Assembly: GCA_003988855.1 (NCBI GenBank)
Contig: QYAI01000097.1
Span: 124,001-188,000, forward strand
DNA: 64,000 nucleotides
Source: Arachnopeziza araneosa
Taxonomy: Eukaryota; Ascomycota; Leotiomycetes; Helotiales; Arachnopezizaceae
Direction: 5' to 3'
Shown in pieces: positions 22,429 to 34,096 of the stretch (its first letter is position 1; each line of letters starts with the position of its first letter). Position numbers and translations under genes: made by a program. The notes below the pieces were generated by a model. That model was not told the DNA's origin. It did not search any database and saw only the letters and a list, made by a program, of their open reading frames with translations.

Positions 22429-23821
22429 ATGTCGTGTTGGATCTTACTGGTCTGCGCCTTCTACGCCAGCTTAGCATTTGGGGCAGGAGTCAAAACATGG
22501 GCCGTCGGGCAGAAGTTCCAGATCATCCTCAGCGCCGTCCCGGACGTGAAAGCTGGCACCCCCATCATCCCAACCGATGCTGAAGTTTGGGACTTTGATC
22601 TCTTCGACGGCGATGCGGCCACAATAGCTGCTCTCCAGGCCCAGAATAAATTGGTCGTCTGCTACTTTAGCGCGGGAACGTACGAACCGAATCGTCCTGA
22701 TGGGGGGAATTTCACGGCGGCGGATAAAGGAGCCTCTCTGGCGCCGCAGTGGCCCGATGAGAATTGGTTGAATACAAAGAGTGCGAATGTGAGGAAGGTG
22801 ATGCAAAATCGGATCTTGTTGGCTGCGGCCAAAGGGTGTGATGCGGTGGATCCTGATAATATGGGTATGTTCAGCATGTTTGCAGATTGCTTCCAAGTTC
22901 TGGTTTTGATGAATTCAACTAATCTTCTAACAGATGCATACGTATGCTCTTTTCTATCAATTTCTCAGATTCCAGGTTTCTCAAACTCAAACTGACTAAC
23001 ATTGCCAGGACAATGCCGGAGGCGGTCTTGGTTTGACCCAAGCTGACGCAGTCAACTACTTAACATTTCTTTCTACCACCGCCAAATCCGCAAACCTCGC
23101 CATCGGCCTCAAAAATGCCATCCAAATAATCCCAGAAGTAGCTCCTCTCATCCAATTTGCCGTCAACGAGGAATGCGCCCTCTACGACGAATGTGGGAAT
23201 TACACCGGGTTCCTCTTGGAGGGCAAGCCCGTCTTCCATATCGAGTATCCGAATCAGGGGAATACGCTCCCTGCGAGCGCTGCCGATCTGAAGACATTTT
23301 GTGATATCCCGGGGATAACGGGTCTGAGTACCGTCCTGAAGCATCTTAGCCTGGATGGCCAGGTCGAATATTGTGATGCGAGTCTGGTAACGACTCCCAC
23401 GAAGAATCCCAGTGGGACGAATCCCTGGGCTCCTGGGCAGAGTCATCCTAGCAGTAGGACGACCCGGACGACGCAGACGCAGACCAGGACGAGTAGTCGG
23501 CCGACCACGACGAGTAGGCCGACCACGACTGTGAGAACTACAAGTGCGAGACCCACGACTACGGTGAGTAGTTCTCGCCCGACCAGTACTGGCGGGGGAG
23601 GGAACGGATGTACGGCGAAGCATTGGGATCAGTGTGGGGGGCAGAACTGGAATGGGTGTACGGCTTGTGCGGTATGTGCTTATTCCTGTTTTTTCTCCCC
23701 TGTGAGATGTTTCTGTTGGTAGATCCTCATGGAGGGTTATGAAGAACCCAGCTGACGGTCTTGATAGTCTGGTCTCACTTGCAAAGGCGTTTCGCCTCCT
23801 TATTATTATCAGTGCCTTTAG
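22429..23821 (+). CDS. Secreted GH114 glycosidase with C-terminal CBM1, four exons
   Basis: Exons 22429-22864, 22934-22941 (8 nt), 23009-23671 and 23768-23821 join in phase to 386 residues. MSCWILLVCAFYASLAFGAG is a signal peptide. The catalytic domain (about residues 35-300) has the GH114 hallmarks VWDFDLFDG, LVVCYFSAGTYEPNRPD, the spliced core VDPDNMDAYDNAGGGLGLT, and ECALYDECGNY. GH114 contains endo-alpha-1,4-polygalactosaminidases acting on galactosaminogalactan-type polymers. A Ser/Thr/Arg-rich linker (about 310-350) leads to a fungal cellulose-binding domain: HWDQCGGQNWNGCTACA, completed in the last exon by SGLTCKGVSPPYYYQCL. The start is the ATG that opens the signal peptide; upstream in-frame codons lack an ATG. 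The 8-nt exon supplies D-A-Y of the catalytic loop and is needed to keep the frame. Confidence 0.88.
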
Positions 23822-25736
23822 ATGGATGGATCTGTCGGGCCTCTGACGGATCTGGTGTGAAAAGTTGGGTTCTAGGCTTGTGGGTAATACGTGGGTTCAA
23901 TCACATCTGGATTGGATCAACGAGTGCAAGTGGGATGGGGTTCTTGGGGTGATCGGAGAGGAGAGGAGAAGAGACGAATGGAGTTGGCCAACGAAAGATG
24001 GGTGTTGAAAATTGGACGTTGGATTATTAGATACTGCATGCTGGTGCTGGGTGTAATGTACATAAACTGCTGCTGCTGGGGACGACGAAACATGGCATAG
24101 CATGGCATAGCATGGCTCGAGATATGGATGTTTATAGGAGAGGGAGGAATATATACCCGTTCTCGATTTCAGCCAGTGCATGAGTTTCTGGCGCAAGGAT
24201 GGCGGGTACCAATGTTATTGTACTTGGTGGGATCTTGTTTCGCTGCATGAGAAGGGTTGGTCTGATCTCGACAGGCCAACGCTAAATCTCAATCAAAATA
24301 CGCACAATGAAGGAAGTAAAAATTCCTCAAAATCAAATATGAGTTACTGACATACCTAAAACGTATAATTCCGATCGATCGCGCCTCCTGGGATTCTTTC
24401 AAGGTTATGATTGTCTTTTGAATAAAAAAAGGATTGTTCTTCTATTCCTTATTTCTCGGTTACAGGGTTAGAGCTGGTGGGAGAGTCCTGCTCGGATGGA
24501 GACGTGCGAAGTCAGGTCGTGGGAACGAATCAGTCGGTGCACGGCGTACAGGCTTTCTTCTGGGTGCTGGAACACCACATGTGCTCATCTATAGGTGCTA
24601 CATCGTGGGAGGGAAATGCAAACCTTGTGTAATGCACACCAGGGAAAAATGGCTTGGTTCCATACTCAGCTAGAACTAGGCATCAGTTGGGAAGCACAGG
24701 CAGCGAGATAACCGTGATTGTGATTGATGGTTGAGGATCTGCAGAGCGGCTTTGGTAGGCTGCATGTACTGTGCTGCTGTACTGCTGTGCGGTGCGGTGC
24801 TCTCAACGTGGGGAATCCAGGGCGGAGAGTCGTGCTCCTGTGCTGCGGCTTCGGGACGTGAGGATGTTCGTTTAGTGGTTGGTAATCTCTGTATAGAGAC
24901 AGAAAGGGATTTTTGGGTTGAGGCTGAGCTTTCTCTGGTGCACGCAGTGAGGCGAGATGGTTTTGGTGGTGGTGGTGGTGGTGGTGGTGGTGGCGATGGG
25001 ATGGGATGGACGGGACGGGATCCTGAGGCTGGAATTAGGGCTGAGGCTGCTGACTTTGAGGTGAGGCATCAATGAGGTTGGAATGTGGAATCTGGCATTA
25101 CCTGCTTATCTGGCCAAGAGACGAGTGCATAAATATAAGGAATTTGAATTTTGTTGACTTGGTGGTATTTGACTTGGTGTATTTGACTTGATGGTGACGT
25201 TTGGAGATTTGATTCCTTGGAGTGGATATCGACACTCTAATTGTAGCTGGCTCCACTTCCCCAGAGTATTTGGCCGTAAGCGAACAGGTGGACTTCTAGC
25301 CGTGGATATCCACACGCCTTCTAGATCACCTCCACCTTTCTCTCTCAGCAAATCTTCCCGTCATGAGGATTCCATCACCCTCATTGCTGCTGCGGGAATT
25401 CTCGTGCGAGCGAGCAAATGACGCTCCGGGAGAAGCGGTGCTGCGCCTAGTAAGCCATTTGCAACAGAGGCAGTGCAGCTCGTCCACTCTCAGCCCAGTC
25501 ACTCGACCACTGGCAGGCGTCCGGTCGTGCTGCCGACATGATGCACTGTGACGTGCCTCGACTCGGCACCCGTCAGATTTCAACATGCGCCACTCAGAGA
25601 ACAGCTGACTGATGCCCATGCAGTGATATACTCTGCTCAGCCTTAAGGTGAATATTCCCTCCTCTTGTCTTGTGTTCTCTTAATTCCCTCATCGACACAG
25701 TGAAGTGACAGGAAGAGCAAGGAAAACACAGACAAG
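23822..25736. other. 1.9-kb promoter region with microsatellites
   Basis: No gene is supported; frames such as 24731-25075 plus run through simple repeats. The region holds nine GGT units (24965-24991) and a short tandem CATGGCATAG repeat near 24092-24111. The right half leads into the Pro/Gln-rich protein gene at 25737 with a pyrimidine-rich leader (CCCTCCTCTTGTCTTGTG near 25658-25675). Confidence 0.45.
24965..24991 (+). repeat. (GGT)9 microsatellite
   Basis: Nine uninterrupted GGT units are followed by GGC. The tract is intergenic and translates as poly-Gly or poly-Thr in frames that I do not regard as genes. Confidence 0.9.
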
Positions 25737-26678
25737 ATGGCCGCACAGGAATACTATGATAGCTTCAACGAGCCGGGTATGGGAATTCAAGGACAGCAGA
25801 CTCAGCAGCCTCCTCCGTACCCGCAGCAGCAGAATTACTGGCAGAAACCGCAGAATGCCCCTCAGACGCAGCAAATGATGCGACCACCACCTCCTCAACA
25901 AGAACTCTACCCTCCTGCTCCTCCTATGCAGCAATCGTACTCCTATAGCCACCCACCTCCTCAGCCTCAACCCCAGATACAACCCCAACTGCCTCCACAG
26001 CAATATCAATACTCCCACCAACGCCCTAATCCTCCACCGTTGAAAACCATCCTCAAACCCGCACGCTCCTACTCCGAGCCACCCTCTCCCTCCCCACGCG
26101 AAGAATCCCATCACCATCACCACCATAGAGACAATGAACGATCGCGAGGTCTCGATGACCGAGATAGGTCCTCACATCGGGAGCGCGGTCGGAAGAGTAA
26201 GAAGGAGGATTCTTCGGTCCCAACCTTCCTTGGGGCGTTTGGTGGAGGCGCCATTGGCGATCTGATCTTCCCTGGATTGGGCACCTTGGGTGGTGCACTA
26301 CTGGGTGGTTTGGGTGGTCATGAAGTGGGCAAGGAGGCAAGAGGTGGGAACAAGAATCGGAAGAGAGATAAGTACGATGAGGAGTGGGAAGAGGGGAGGC
26401 GGCAGAGGGCAGCGCTTGCTGCGGAGAGGAGCGACAGTCGGAGCCGGGATGGGAGGAGGGGTGTGAGTGGAAACAGCAGCGGTTCCGGCGGGGTGAGGAA
26501 ATATCGGGATAAATACGAGGAAGAGTGGGAGGAGGGTAGGCGGAGAAGAGGCGAGATCACGCCGAGTCCCAGTCCGAGTCCCGAGAGGAGACACAGGAGT
26601 GGAGACACGAGGGGTAGACATCGTGATCGATACGATGAGGAATGGGAAGAGGGGAGGAGACGAAGAGGAGAGATCTAG
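25737..26678 (+). CDS. Pro/Gln-rich protein with glycine zipper and EEWEEGRRRR repeats
   Basis: A single frame of 313 residues from ATG 25737. Residues 1-110 are a Gln/Pro/Tyr-rich low-complexity segment. Residues about 120-160 hold a His run and an RS/RE-type charged block. Residues about 163-196 (FLGAFGGGAIGDLIFPGLGT, continuing LGGALLGGLGG) are a glycine zipper able to insert into or oligomerise on membranes. The C-terminus has three copies of a (D/E)(K/R)Y(D/E)EEWEEGRR(R/Q)R unit at about residues 208-222, 256-274 and 295-313; the last two end RRRRGEI. Similar glycine-zipper/RS proteins occur across filamentous ascomycetes with no assigned function. The low-complexity N-terminus suggests a condensate- or stress-related role, but that is inference. 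No intron, no damage. Confidence 0.8.
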   Translation: MAAQEYYDSFNEPGMGIQGQQTQQPPPYPQQQNYWQKPQNAPQTQQMMRPPPPQQELYPPAPPMQQSYSYSHPPPQPQPQIQPQLPPQQYQYSHQRPNPPPLKTILKPARSYSEPPSPSPREESHHHHHHRDNERSRGLDDRDRSSHRERGRKSKKEDSSVPTFLGAFGGGAIGDLIFPGLGTLGGALLGGLGGHEVGKEARGGNKNRKRDKYDEEWEEGRRQRAALAAERSDSRSRDGRRGVSGNSSGSGGVRKYRDKYEEEWEEGRRRRGEITPSPSPSPERRHRSGDTRGRHRDRYDEEWEEGRRRRGEI

Positions 26679-27544
26679 TGCATATCAACTTCATCAGGCG
26701 GAGTAATTGGTAATATTATTATGGCGTCTTTGGGAGGCTAAAACTTGGATTCGGGAGATAGAACTCGGCAATGATTAATCAAAAGCCGCTGGTCGGCAGC
26801 ATATTCTACTTCTTTTTGTCACTACTGTCCAATCTTGATTGCATAATAGCTGCCGTTCTTCTCTCTTTGTCACTATGGTAGACACCAACAGAGCACCCAA
26901 CTTTGATATCATGTACCTGACCTTCAAATGATACCACCCGCGAGATGGTAATTCTTTGGCCTGGCTTGGCTTCTTTTTATTTTTTATTTTTATATCCCTG
27001 ACAGCAAGAAGGAGAGGTGTGAATAAAAACAATGCCACGAACTACAACCTGATCTGACCTGATCAGCCTATCCTGAGCTGGAACTAGAATTGGGGCTGGA
27101 ATGGGATTGGACTGGAAATGGGGAATAGAACTAGAGCTGGGATTGGAGATGGAAAGAGAGTTCTTGGAGGTGCAGCGCCGGTGGTGTGGTTTTTCAATGG
27201 TCATCTACCGGCCAAGACCTGAGTCGAGAGGATGGTGTGATTCGCTTTGGATGGCTCTTCGATCTGGTAGGCCACGGTCATTGGTCGCACTCGTGATAAT
27301 ACGTTGGAGCCGCGACCTCGATCCGAGATGATCATGTCAAAGTAGAAGATTCCATCTCGCTCTTCAACGAGCGTCCATACAGGAGATCGCGATTCGTGAA
27401 CGGTGGTATCGTATCTAGAACACACGGAAAAGGATCCAGAGACTGAAAAGGTCATCATCATGGAGTTTGCATTATATCTAGACCTGATGAGCGAGACATG
27501 AGGGGCTTCAATGTCCTAGAGATTTCCTTCACTACAAGTAGGGA
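26679..27544. other. Intergenic region with one doubtful small frame
   Basis: This lies between convergent 3' ends. A minus-strand frame at 27201-27461 (86 residues, ATG start, segment RDGIFYFDMIISDRGRGSNV) has protein-like composition but no family match I recognise and no clear splice continuation, so I leave it uncalled. Confidence 0.35.
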
Positions 27545-28733
27545 TTAATTGAATTGGGCTTGATATCCCATGGAAACTCCGACATTAGAATCCGCCACAT
27601 TCCAATCTGCAGCCGAGCTACCAGCATCATAGTATTCTACACACTCCCATTCGCCCTGTGCGAGCAAGTAGTGCAGATCGATATTGTAGTAGCCGTCCTC
27701 TCTGTGGGATGCATCCTGAACGCAAGTGCTTGCTGCATCGCATGCCGACATGCTGCCCGGGTATGTCGTAGTAAAGGGGGCCTCCCCAGGGTACGGCCCA
27801 GGGTTAGCGGGATTATTCGTCCTCTCTTTGAGGCCAGTGCCTGAGAAGATTTGTTCATAGGTGGGGGTAAAGCCGGGGAAATAAGCGGAGACTACTGCAC
27901 TTGAACATACTGTAGGAGCCGATGCTGCGAGAGACACAGACGTTGAAGTCGACACGATAAGAACCGAGGAGGTTGATGCAGCTTGGACGATCGAGGTCGA
28001 CGTGAAACTGATGGTCGAGATCGAGGTGACATCGATGACAGATGTGGATATCGCCGTGGCCACAGAGGTTGAAGTGGCGCTGACGGTAGTAGTGTACGTC
28101 TAGAATGGTTAGTCGAGGATTTATATGTTATGAGAAAGGATCAGTACAGGAGTCGGAGCAGTGAAAACCGAGGCAGATAGATAGCCAGCACAAGCACAGG
28201 CGCTATAATAACGAGCTGCACTGCTACAGGCGCTAGCATAGGCGGGAACTAAGAGGTTGGCAGCTACTGGATTTCGCTTGTCAGGGACAGCATTCACAGC
28301 TTGTTGAACCACTGTGGTTGTAGTCGTCGTGTATAGTGTAGCTTGGGAAGTAGTGCTCGTAGTCGTTGTCGTGTACTGGCTCGCTGTACTCAACACCGAA
28401 CTCGTTGTCGTCGTTGTCAAAGTCGAAGTAGCCAATGAAGTAAACGAGGCAGTCGCGGTAACGGTCCTATTTCCAGTCAATAGCTTAATAACATAGATAG
28501 AGCGTCAGCATGGTTTCTTACACTGTAGATGGGGTGACCGTTTGCACCAGGTAGCTAGAGCAATCGGCAGCTCTGTTGACTCTAGATTGCGTCTGCCCAG
28601 CCAGTGTACCCGTGATAGCTCGGAGACAGTTATCAGCTAGGCAACCCGGCGGTGCTCGTTCGAAATTTGGGGACCAGGCCAAAGCGCTGGTGGCAACTGC
28701 CAAGAGAGTGAAGGCAGAGGAAGAGAAATGCAT
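27545..28733 (-). CDS. Secreted Ser/Thr-rich protein with N-terminal Cys module, three exons
   Basis: Minus-strand exons 28733-28522, 28466-28148 and 28099-27545 join in phase to 361 residues; the introns are 55 and 48 nt with GTAAGA..ATAG and GTACTG..CTAG ends. MHFSSSAFTLLAVATSALAW is a signal peptide. The mature N-terminus carries GCLADNCLRAI ... AADCSSYLVQTVTPSTV, the same C-x3-D-x-C-x-R layout as the protein at 14693-15726. Two Thr/Ser-rich stretches (about residues 72-115 and 180-235) flank a Cys/Ala/Tyr segment (ACSSAARYYSACACAGYL). The C-terminal 110 residues form a globular region with four cysteines (MSACDAASTCVQDASHREDG, then EWECVEYYDAG). I do not recognise this domain. It is an extracellular or wall-associated protein by inference. 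Confidence 0.8.
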
Positions 28734-31547
28734 TATGAAATAGTAACGAGTGACGGTACACAGTAAAGAGTGACTGGTTGGGATGGAAATCAGAAAACTG
28801 ACATGACGGCGAGATGCGACTTCATATGTAAATCATGTCTAGGGAATTGTGCTAGTGATTTTCCATAGTCTTAAACATCGTCTGATACTCGTGAGTCTGA
28901 TAGGCGTGTTGTGCAGTGGTCTAGTGGTTCTTTCAATAGCTCAAGCCACGATTGGTCTCACAGCCCAATGCAGAGTGGCGTTTTCCTAAGATGGGCAAAG
29001 GTTGAAAACGATAATACTGCGAATAAATATAGAGATGGGAGGAACCAACTCATTTCGGATATCGGAAGAAGCTCTATTCTATGCTTGTTCAGGGAGAAAT
29101 GATATTCGAAGCGCAGAGTTTATGCTCACTCCGCGTGCAACTTCCCCCTTGGCATTTCCGCTCCCAAGGCTTATTCTCCGAGTAGCCGTGACAATAAACG
29201 CCACATCGCAGATGACCGACCCGAGCGATCTCCTGGATGAAAACAAAAACATGTCCTCACCACAGACATGTCGCCAAACAATCAAGCTTAAAGACCGCGG
29301 TGAAACCCAGACAATGTATGGCGCCTCACGCCAAATCTGTTCGGTAGCCGAGACATCAACGTTCTTGACTTGGGCGTATGGGATGTTTGAGGGTCTTGAG
29401 AGAGACTTACACCAGGGTGAGTGGAGTACCGCTGTATTTCGGTCGTGACAAAGACGACAGCCAAGGAGTCCTGAAATAGGCTGGCTGAGATACCCAGAGA
29501 GGTTTGGAGCGCTATCAAAAGGCGTGAGTTGAAGAAGATTGCTCTGCTTAGCTTCGCCGAAGCCTGCAGCCTGAGATTACAGGGGCGTCCAAGCTGGAAA
29601 CTCTACTCCGTACGCTTCTCATCAGCATGTCCTCCCTAGAGGCTACGCTCGCCAGGTAAATCTCGGGACGAGAAGAGCAATGTGGTGTTCCTGCGCCGTG
29701 ATGCATCGTGCAGTCCAGCGTGTTCGCGCTCCGAGGCAAACAGCTTGATTTAGTACAGTCTGGTCTCCCGCGAAGAGTTAGGGTTTGGAGGCGTCCTCCT
29801 GTGGACGCGCATCGAGCAGCCTCCTGGAATGTGGCTTGCAGAAGGGAAAATATCGGGTTTGCTCCTTTCCAGCGCGTCGCATGGACATTCTCCGCCATGG
29901 GATTTTTCGTGGCTTCAATTCTCCACCAGGGACAAATTATGGCCCTACCATCCCATATTCTGAGGTGTGCTGATCCACATGACGTGATTTTGCGAAACGA
30001 TTTGATAGCAGGATATGTACTGACCTAGAGAAGACGGGTAAAGAGTAGGCGTAAAGCGATGCTGATTCCTTTCGAGCGTTTCCAGAGAATTTCCTGGTCA
30101 CTTGCGCCCATACCTACCGCGCCCCTGGTCACAGTTGAGAGAGCTGCACGTGACTTTGAAAGTCAAGGGAGCCCGAGGTCCCGTTGAGCAGTCAAATTAT
30201 TCTGAGTGCTAAGTTTATTCTTAAATGCTACCTTCTATCTAACGACACTATATTTCAACAATCCTACTTCTGAAGCCTGCATAAAGATGGCTGATCACGT
30301 TGTCCCTGTTCCTGAATTCCTCACAAGCGACCCAATAAGCGCAGGAGAAAAGAAGAAATGGAGATGGTGCCTTTTGAGGTTCTGGACTCCGGGCCAATGC
30401 AACCGGTTGCCCTGACATACATATGGCCTCCAATACTAGCGGGCGGCAGATGGGACTGTGCCTATTCTAACCCCATTCGAAGCATACAATGCAGCCTTGC
30501 GCATCACGTGGAATAGTCACGTGCATGCATCACGTGGAGGTGATCATGCCGGCCAAGGTACAACCTGCTCTTGTAAGCTACAGGCAGGGTGAGATTTTAG
30601 TCTGAGAACGAATGGAATCAGAATATTCGGTCCGAGTTGAAGAATGGATCTGTCGTGATTAGACGATCTCTCCGATTGAGGTTTTTGATTTGAAATGTTT
30701 TCGAGTTCGTCTTCCCTCATTTACGTAGAAGCCCTACGCACAGGCGCATCAACAGCAACGGCGGTCCGTCTGATGGAGGGATCCCACCATGGACTTTGAA
30801 CATGCCGATTCATGATTCATGATTCATGATCCATGATGTCTACATGAGCGCGTCAATTGGGTCGGCGGGTGACGACGAATGGTTCTAGAATGGGGCTCCT
30901 TTTGTCAATCGTCAAATCTACCCCTCACCCACCCAACTAATAGCACAGCATGGAGCTTCACACGCTGACACGGCGGCCCTTGGCGGGAAATACCCGGATG
31001 CAGCTTTACTCACGCTGAGGAGAGCCAGCCAAGCGTGAATACGAGGAATCCACGAGAGAGGGAAGGCGTCGTCTGATGCCCCGTTGATGAATCATGCTGC
31101 CTCAGCGAGCACCGCTGGATCGAGGATGGCGTTGCGGCGCACCATCCCCGGTGCGGAAGGTGGGCAGCGGCATCGTAATTAAGGGCCCCCGGGTGGCCCA
31201 ATCAGCGCCACCATCGACTGCCCAATTAAGCTTATCAGTCTGTGTGGGGAAGGAGCCTGGCAGCGCCTCCCGGGCTACCGTCAGCCGCGGCTGGGCCTCT
31301 CCTTCGTTCGACAGGGAGGAAGGTACGACCAAGAGCTGCTCCATCCTAGTGCAGTATAGTACGTTAACAAGCTGTGCCTGTACTGTACCTGTGCCTGGCC
31401 GCCCGGTCTTGAGCTCTCCAGCTGTATTAGTATGTGTGAATCCCATCCTCGAATTGGATTTCTCTCCCTCCCTCTCTCCTCTAGACATCTCCTGCCTCGT
31501 CTCTTCCCTCCCTCCTCTACCCTCGTTTGTGGTGAAGCTCCATCAAC
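28734..31547. other. 2.8-kb gene-free stretch
   Basis: Long competing frames on both strands (29002-29448 plus, 29548-29898 minus, 29708-30028 plus, 31094-31789 plus) have no family resemblance; the last overlaps the sedolisin start in another frame. A 42-codon frame from ATG 30288 (MADHVVPVPEF...) is too short to call. Near 30810-30835 there is a short tandem CATGATT repeat. A spaced E-box array lies at 30504-30536, and a pyrimidine-rich leader precedes the sedolisin start. Confidence 0.4.
30504..30536 (+). promoter_or_regulatory. Three TCACGTG sites at exact 13-bp spacing
   Basis: TCACGTG occurs at 30504-30510, 30517-30523 and 30530-30536, each start 13 bp after the last and all on the same strand. 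TCACGTG is the core bound by fungal bHLH factors such as Cbf1/Pho4/SREBP-type regulators. The sequence shows the sites; their use is not shown. The nearest downstream gene on the plus strand is the sedolisin gene about 1 kb away. Confidence 0.55.
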
Positions 31548-33801
31548 ATGTTGCTCAGATCCATCGTTGCAGCACTGGCCGGAGGACTCGTCCTCGAAAC
31601 CCTGGCCGGACCCGTCTCGCTCGCTCAGGGAATCCGTTCCAAGCGCGAGGTGCCCGTTTCGCACAGCCTGCACGAGCGCCATCTGCCCCATTGGCAAGAC
31701 AAATGGCAGAAGAAGTCCAAGATCCCCCGATCACAGGTGCTGCCCATGAGGATCGGTCTGCGGCAGCGGAATCTGGAGGCCGGCCATGATCGCTTGATGG
31801 AAATGTGAGATTGAGTAGCGTAGGATAGAGATCGTGTGGCTAACTAATCTAGCTCATCTCCTGGCTCCGAGCACTATGGAAAGCATATGACGGCTGATGA
31901 GGTCATTGACTTCTTTGCTCCGCATGAATCTTCCGTGGATGCTGTGACCGGATGGCTCATTGCTTCTGGAATCAGCTCGGATCGATTTGCGGTTTCGGTC
32001 AATAAACAGGTGTGTCGCTTCCGAGACCCTACATCAACCCAATGCTAAACTTCAGTAGTGGATTCAATTCGATGCCACAGCAGACGAAGCTGAAGAACTC
32101 CTCGTGGCTGATTTCTTCGTCTGGGAACACATCTCGGGTACTCATGATATCTCAACCGAGGCCTATCATGTCCCGACTCATATCCAGGAACACATTGATT
32201 ACATTACGCCTGGGACTAGACTTCGCCAGAGAAACGTCAAGGCAGCCAGAAGCGGACTTGATAAGAGAAACTTGAAGGATGGTGTTGTTGTGAAACCACT
32301 CATCACCCAACTTCCTGGATTTCCCCACCCCAATGCCAGCGTCTGTGATATCTATGTCACCGCTGAGTGCACACAAGGTAAATATCCGAGGCGATTTGTG
32401 ACACGAAATTGACTAATATGGTGCAGTCCAGTACAGCCTCCCCAATGCCACGACAGCGGCACCTGGAAACGAGCTTGGTATCTTTGAGAGTCTTGACGTT
32501 CACTACAGTAGAAAGGATCTTGACATCTACTTTAGCACTCTCTATCCGTAAGAACCCGTCCTTGTACTAGTGAGCGTTGCTAAATATACCAGTCACATTC
32601 CAAACGGTACCTATCCGGAAGAGAGATTGGTCGATGGAGCCATCGGAGCCATCGAGGATACCACGGAATTCGTCCCAATTGACCTTGAAGCCCCTCTTGA
32701 TTTCGATTCTTCATGGCCATTGATCTACCCACAAAAGCTCGTTCTCTACCAAGAAGATGATGAGTACTATGAGTCAACTGGAAACTTCAGCGGTTTCTGG
32801 AACAGTGAGTTGTTTGGTTTTTTGTCCGAATATAGCTGACCTGAAAAGCTTTCCTTGATGCTCTGGATGGTAGCTACTGCACCTACAGTGCATTTGGTGA
32901 GACCGGTGATTGTACCGAGGAAGCTTGCGTGGATCCTGCATACCCAGATCCCAATCCCGGTGGATACAAAGGAGCCCTCCAATGTGGTGTTTACGAGCCA
33001 ACAAACGTCATCTCCATCTCATACGGTGGTAGCGAAGCCAGCTTCCCCGATTTCTACATGAAGCGTCAATGTAACGAATGGATGAAGCTCTCTCTCCAAG
33101 GTACCACCATCGTCATGTCATCCGGAGATGACGGAGTGGGAGCAGCCACCTGCAATGGCGCTTCCGGCGAAATCTTCGATCCCGACTTCGCCTCCACCTG
33201 CCCCTACATCCTCTCAGTCGGTAGCACAGAATGGGATCGTTTCACCAACACCACCCCACCCGTTCCCTACCAGAAACTCAACGAAGTAGCAACCAAGCGT
33301 TTCCCCAGCGGCGGCGGATTCTCCAATGTCTTTGGCATCCCAGATTACCAACGTGACGCCGTCGACGCGTATTTCGACGAGGTCAACCTTCCCTTCTCAG
33401 GCTACCACCACTACGTCCAAAACGGCGATTTCAACAACACGACTGGTGGCCTCTACCACCACGGTGGTCGTGCCTACCCCGATGTCGCCGCTGTCGGTGA
33501 TCGTCAAGTCGTCTACTCCAACGGCTCCTGGTGGTTAGTCGGCGGTACCTCCCTCTCCGCCCCTGTCTGGGGCGCCGTCCTCACCCTCGTCAACGAGGCC
33601 CGAATCGCCGAGGGCAAGAGCTCAGTAGGATATATCCACCCCATCTTATACAGCCATCCTGAAGTCTTCACTGACATCACGGTGGGTTCGAACCCCGGCT
33701 GTGGAAGCACGGGATTCGTTGCTGCCAAGGGCTGGGATCCGGTCAGTGGTCTTGGAAGCCCAATTTTCCCGAAACTGTTGGAGGTCTTAATGGGGGTCTA
33801 G
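31548..33801 (+). CDS. Sedolisin (S53) tripeptidyl-peptidase, six exons
   Basis: Exons 31548-31804, 31853-32009, 32059-32377, 32427-32547, 32593-32804 and 32849-33801 join in phase to 672 residues; the introns are 44-49 nt. MLLRSIVAALAGGLVLETLA is a signal peptide. Residues about 40-235 are the activation prodomain (SSPGSEHYGKHMTADEVIDF, VWEHISGTHDISTEAYHVP). The catalytic domain carries the Glu/Asp pair E317 and D321 (LEAPLDFD), the oxyanion Asp D449 (SSGDDGVG) and the nucleophile S590 (GGTSLSAPVWGAVL). The C-terminal Ca-binding loop is DITVGSNPGCGSTGFVAAKG. All active-site residues are present, so an acid-active secreted peptidase of the fungal SED/TPP group is predicted. Many N-glycosylation sequons are visible. 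It is transcribed convergently with the ABC transporter. Confidence 0.95.
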
Positions 33802-34096
33802 TGGGAGAGAGAGATGAAAAGAAGAGGACATGATGAGGGAAAAGTAGATCAAAGATGATACATACATAATTAGATTGTAATGCCACATTCGCCCTCCTAA
33901 ATATATATCTCGAACCAACTCAAATCATGAATAAATGGATGTGATGACTTGCATGAAGCTCCGCTGGCCCTCCAGGAGCCACTGCCGTGGAAGCCGAGTA
34001 GGAGAGAAGCGTCTACATGGAACTAAGGGAAGCATCAATTGATTTAAGCCTGTGAATGTTGTTACACTCCCCGCTCCCTTCTCTTTCTTGCTACTC

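Noticed and set aside
25689..26126. 145-codon minus-strand frame
   Set aside because: It is the antisense of the Pro/Gln-rich gene at 25737 and its Leu/Arg-rich composition is a by-product of that.
27201..27461. 86-codon minus-strand frame with ATG start
   Set aside because: The composition is protein-like but there is no family match, no conserved context and no splice continuation that I could confirm.
28917..28980. tRNA-like A box (GTGGTCTAGTGGTT)
   Set aside because: No B box (GGTTCGANNCC) or cloverleaf follows, so it is not a tRNA gene; at most a fragment.
31094..31789. 231-codon plus-strand frame
   Set aside because: It overlaps the signal peptide exon of the sedolisin gene in another frame and runs through its GC-rich promoter.
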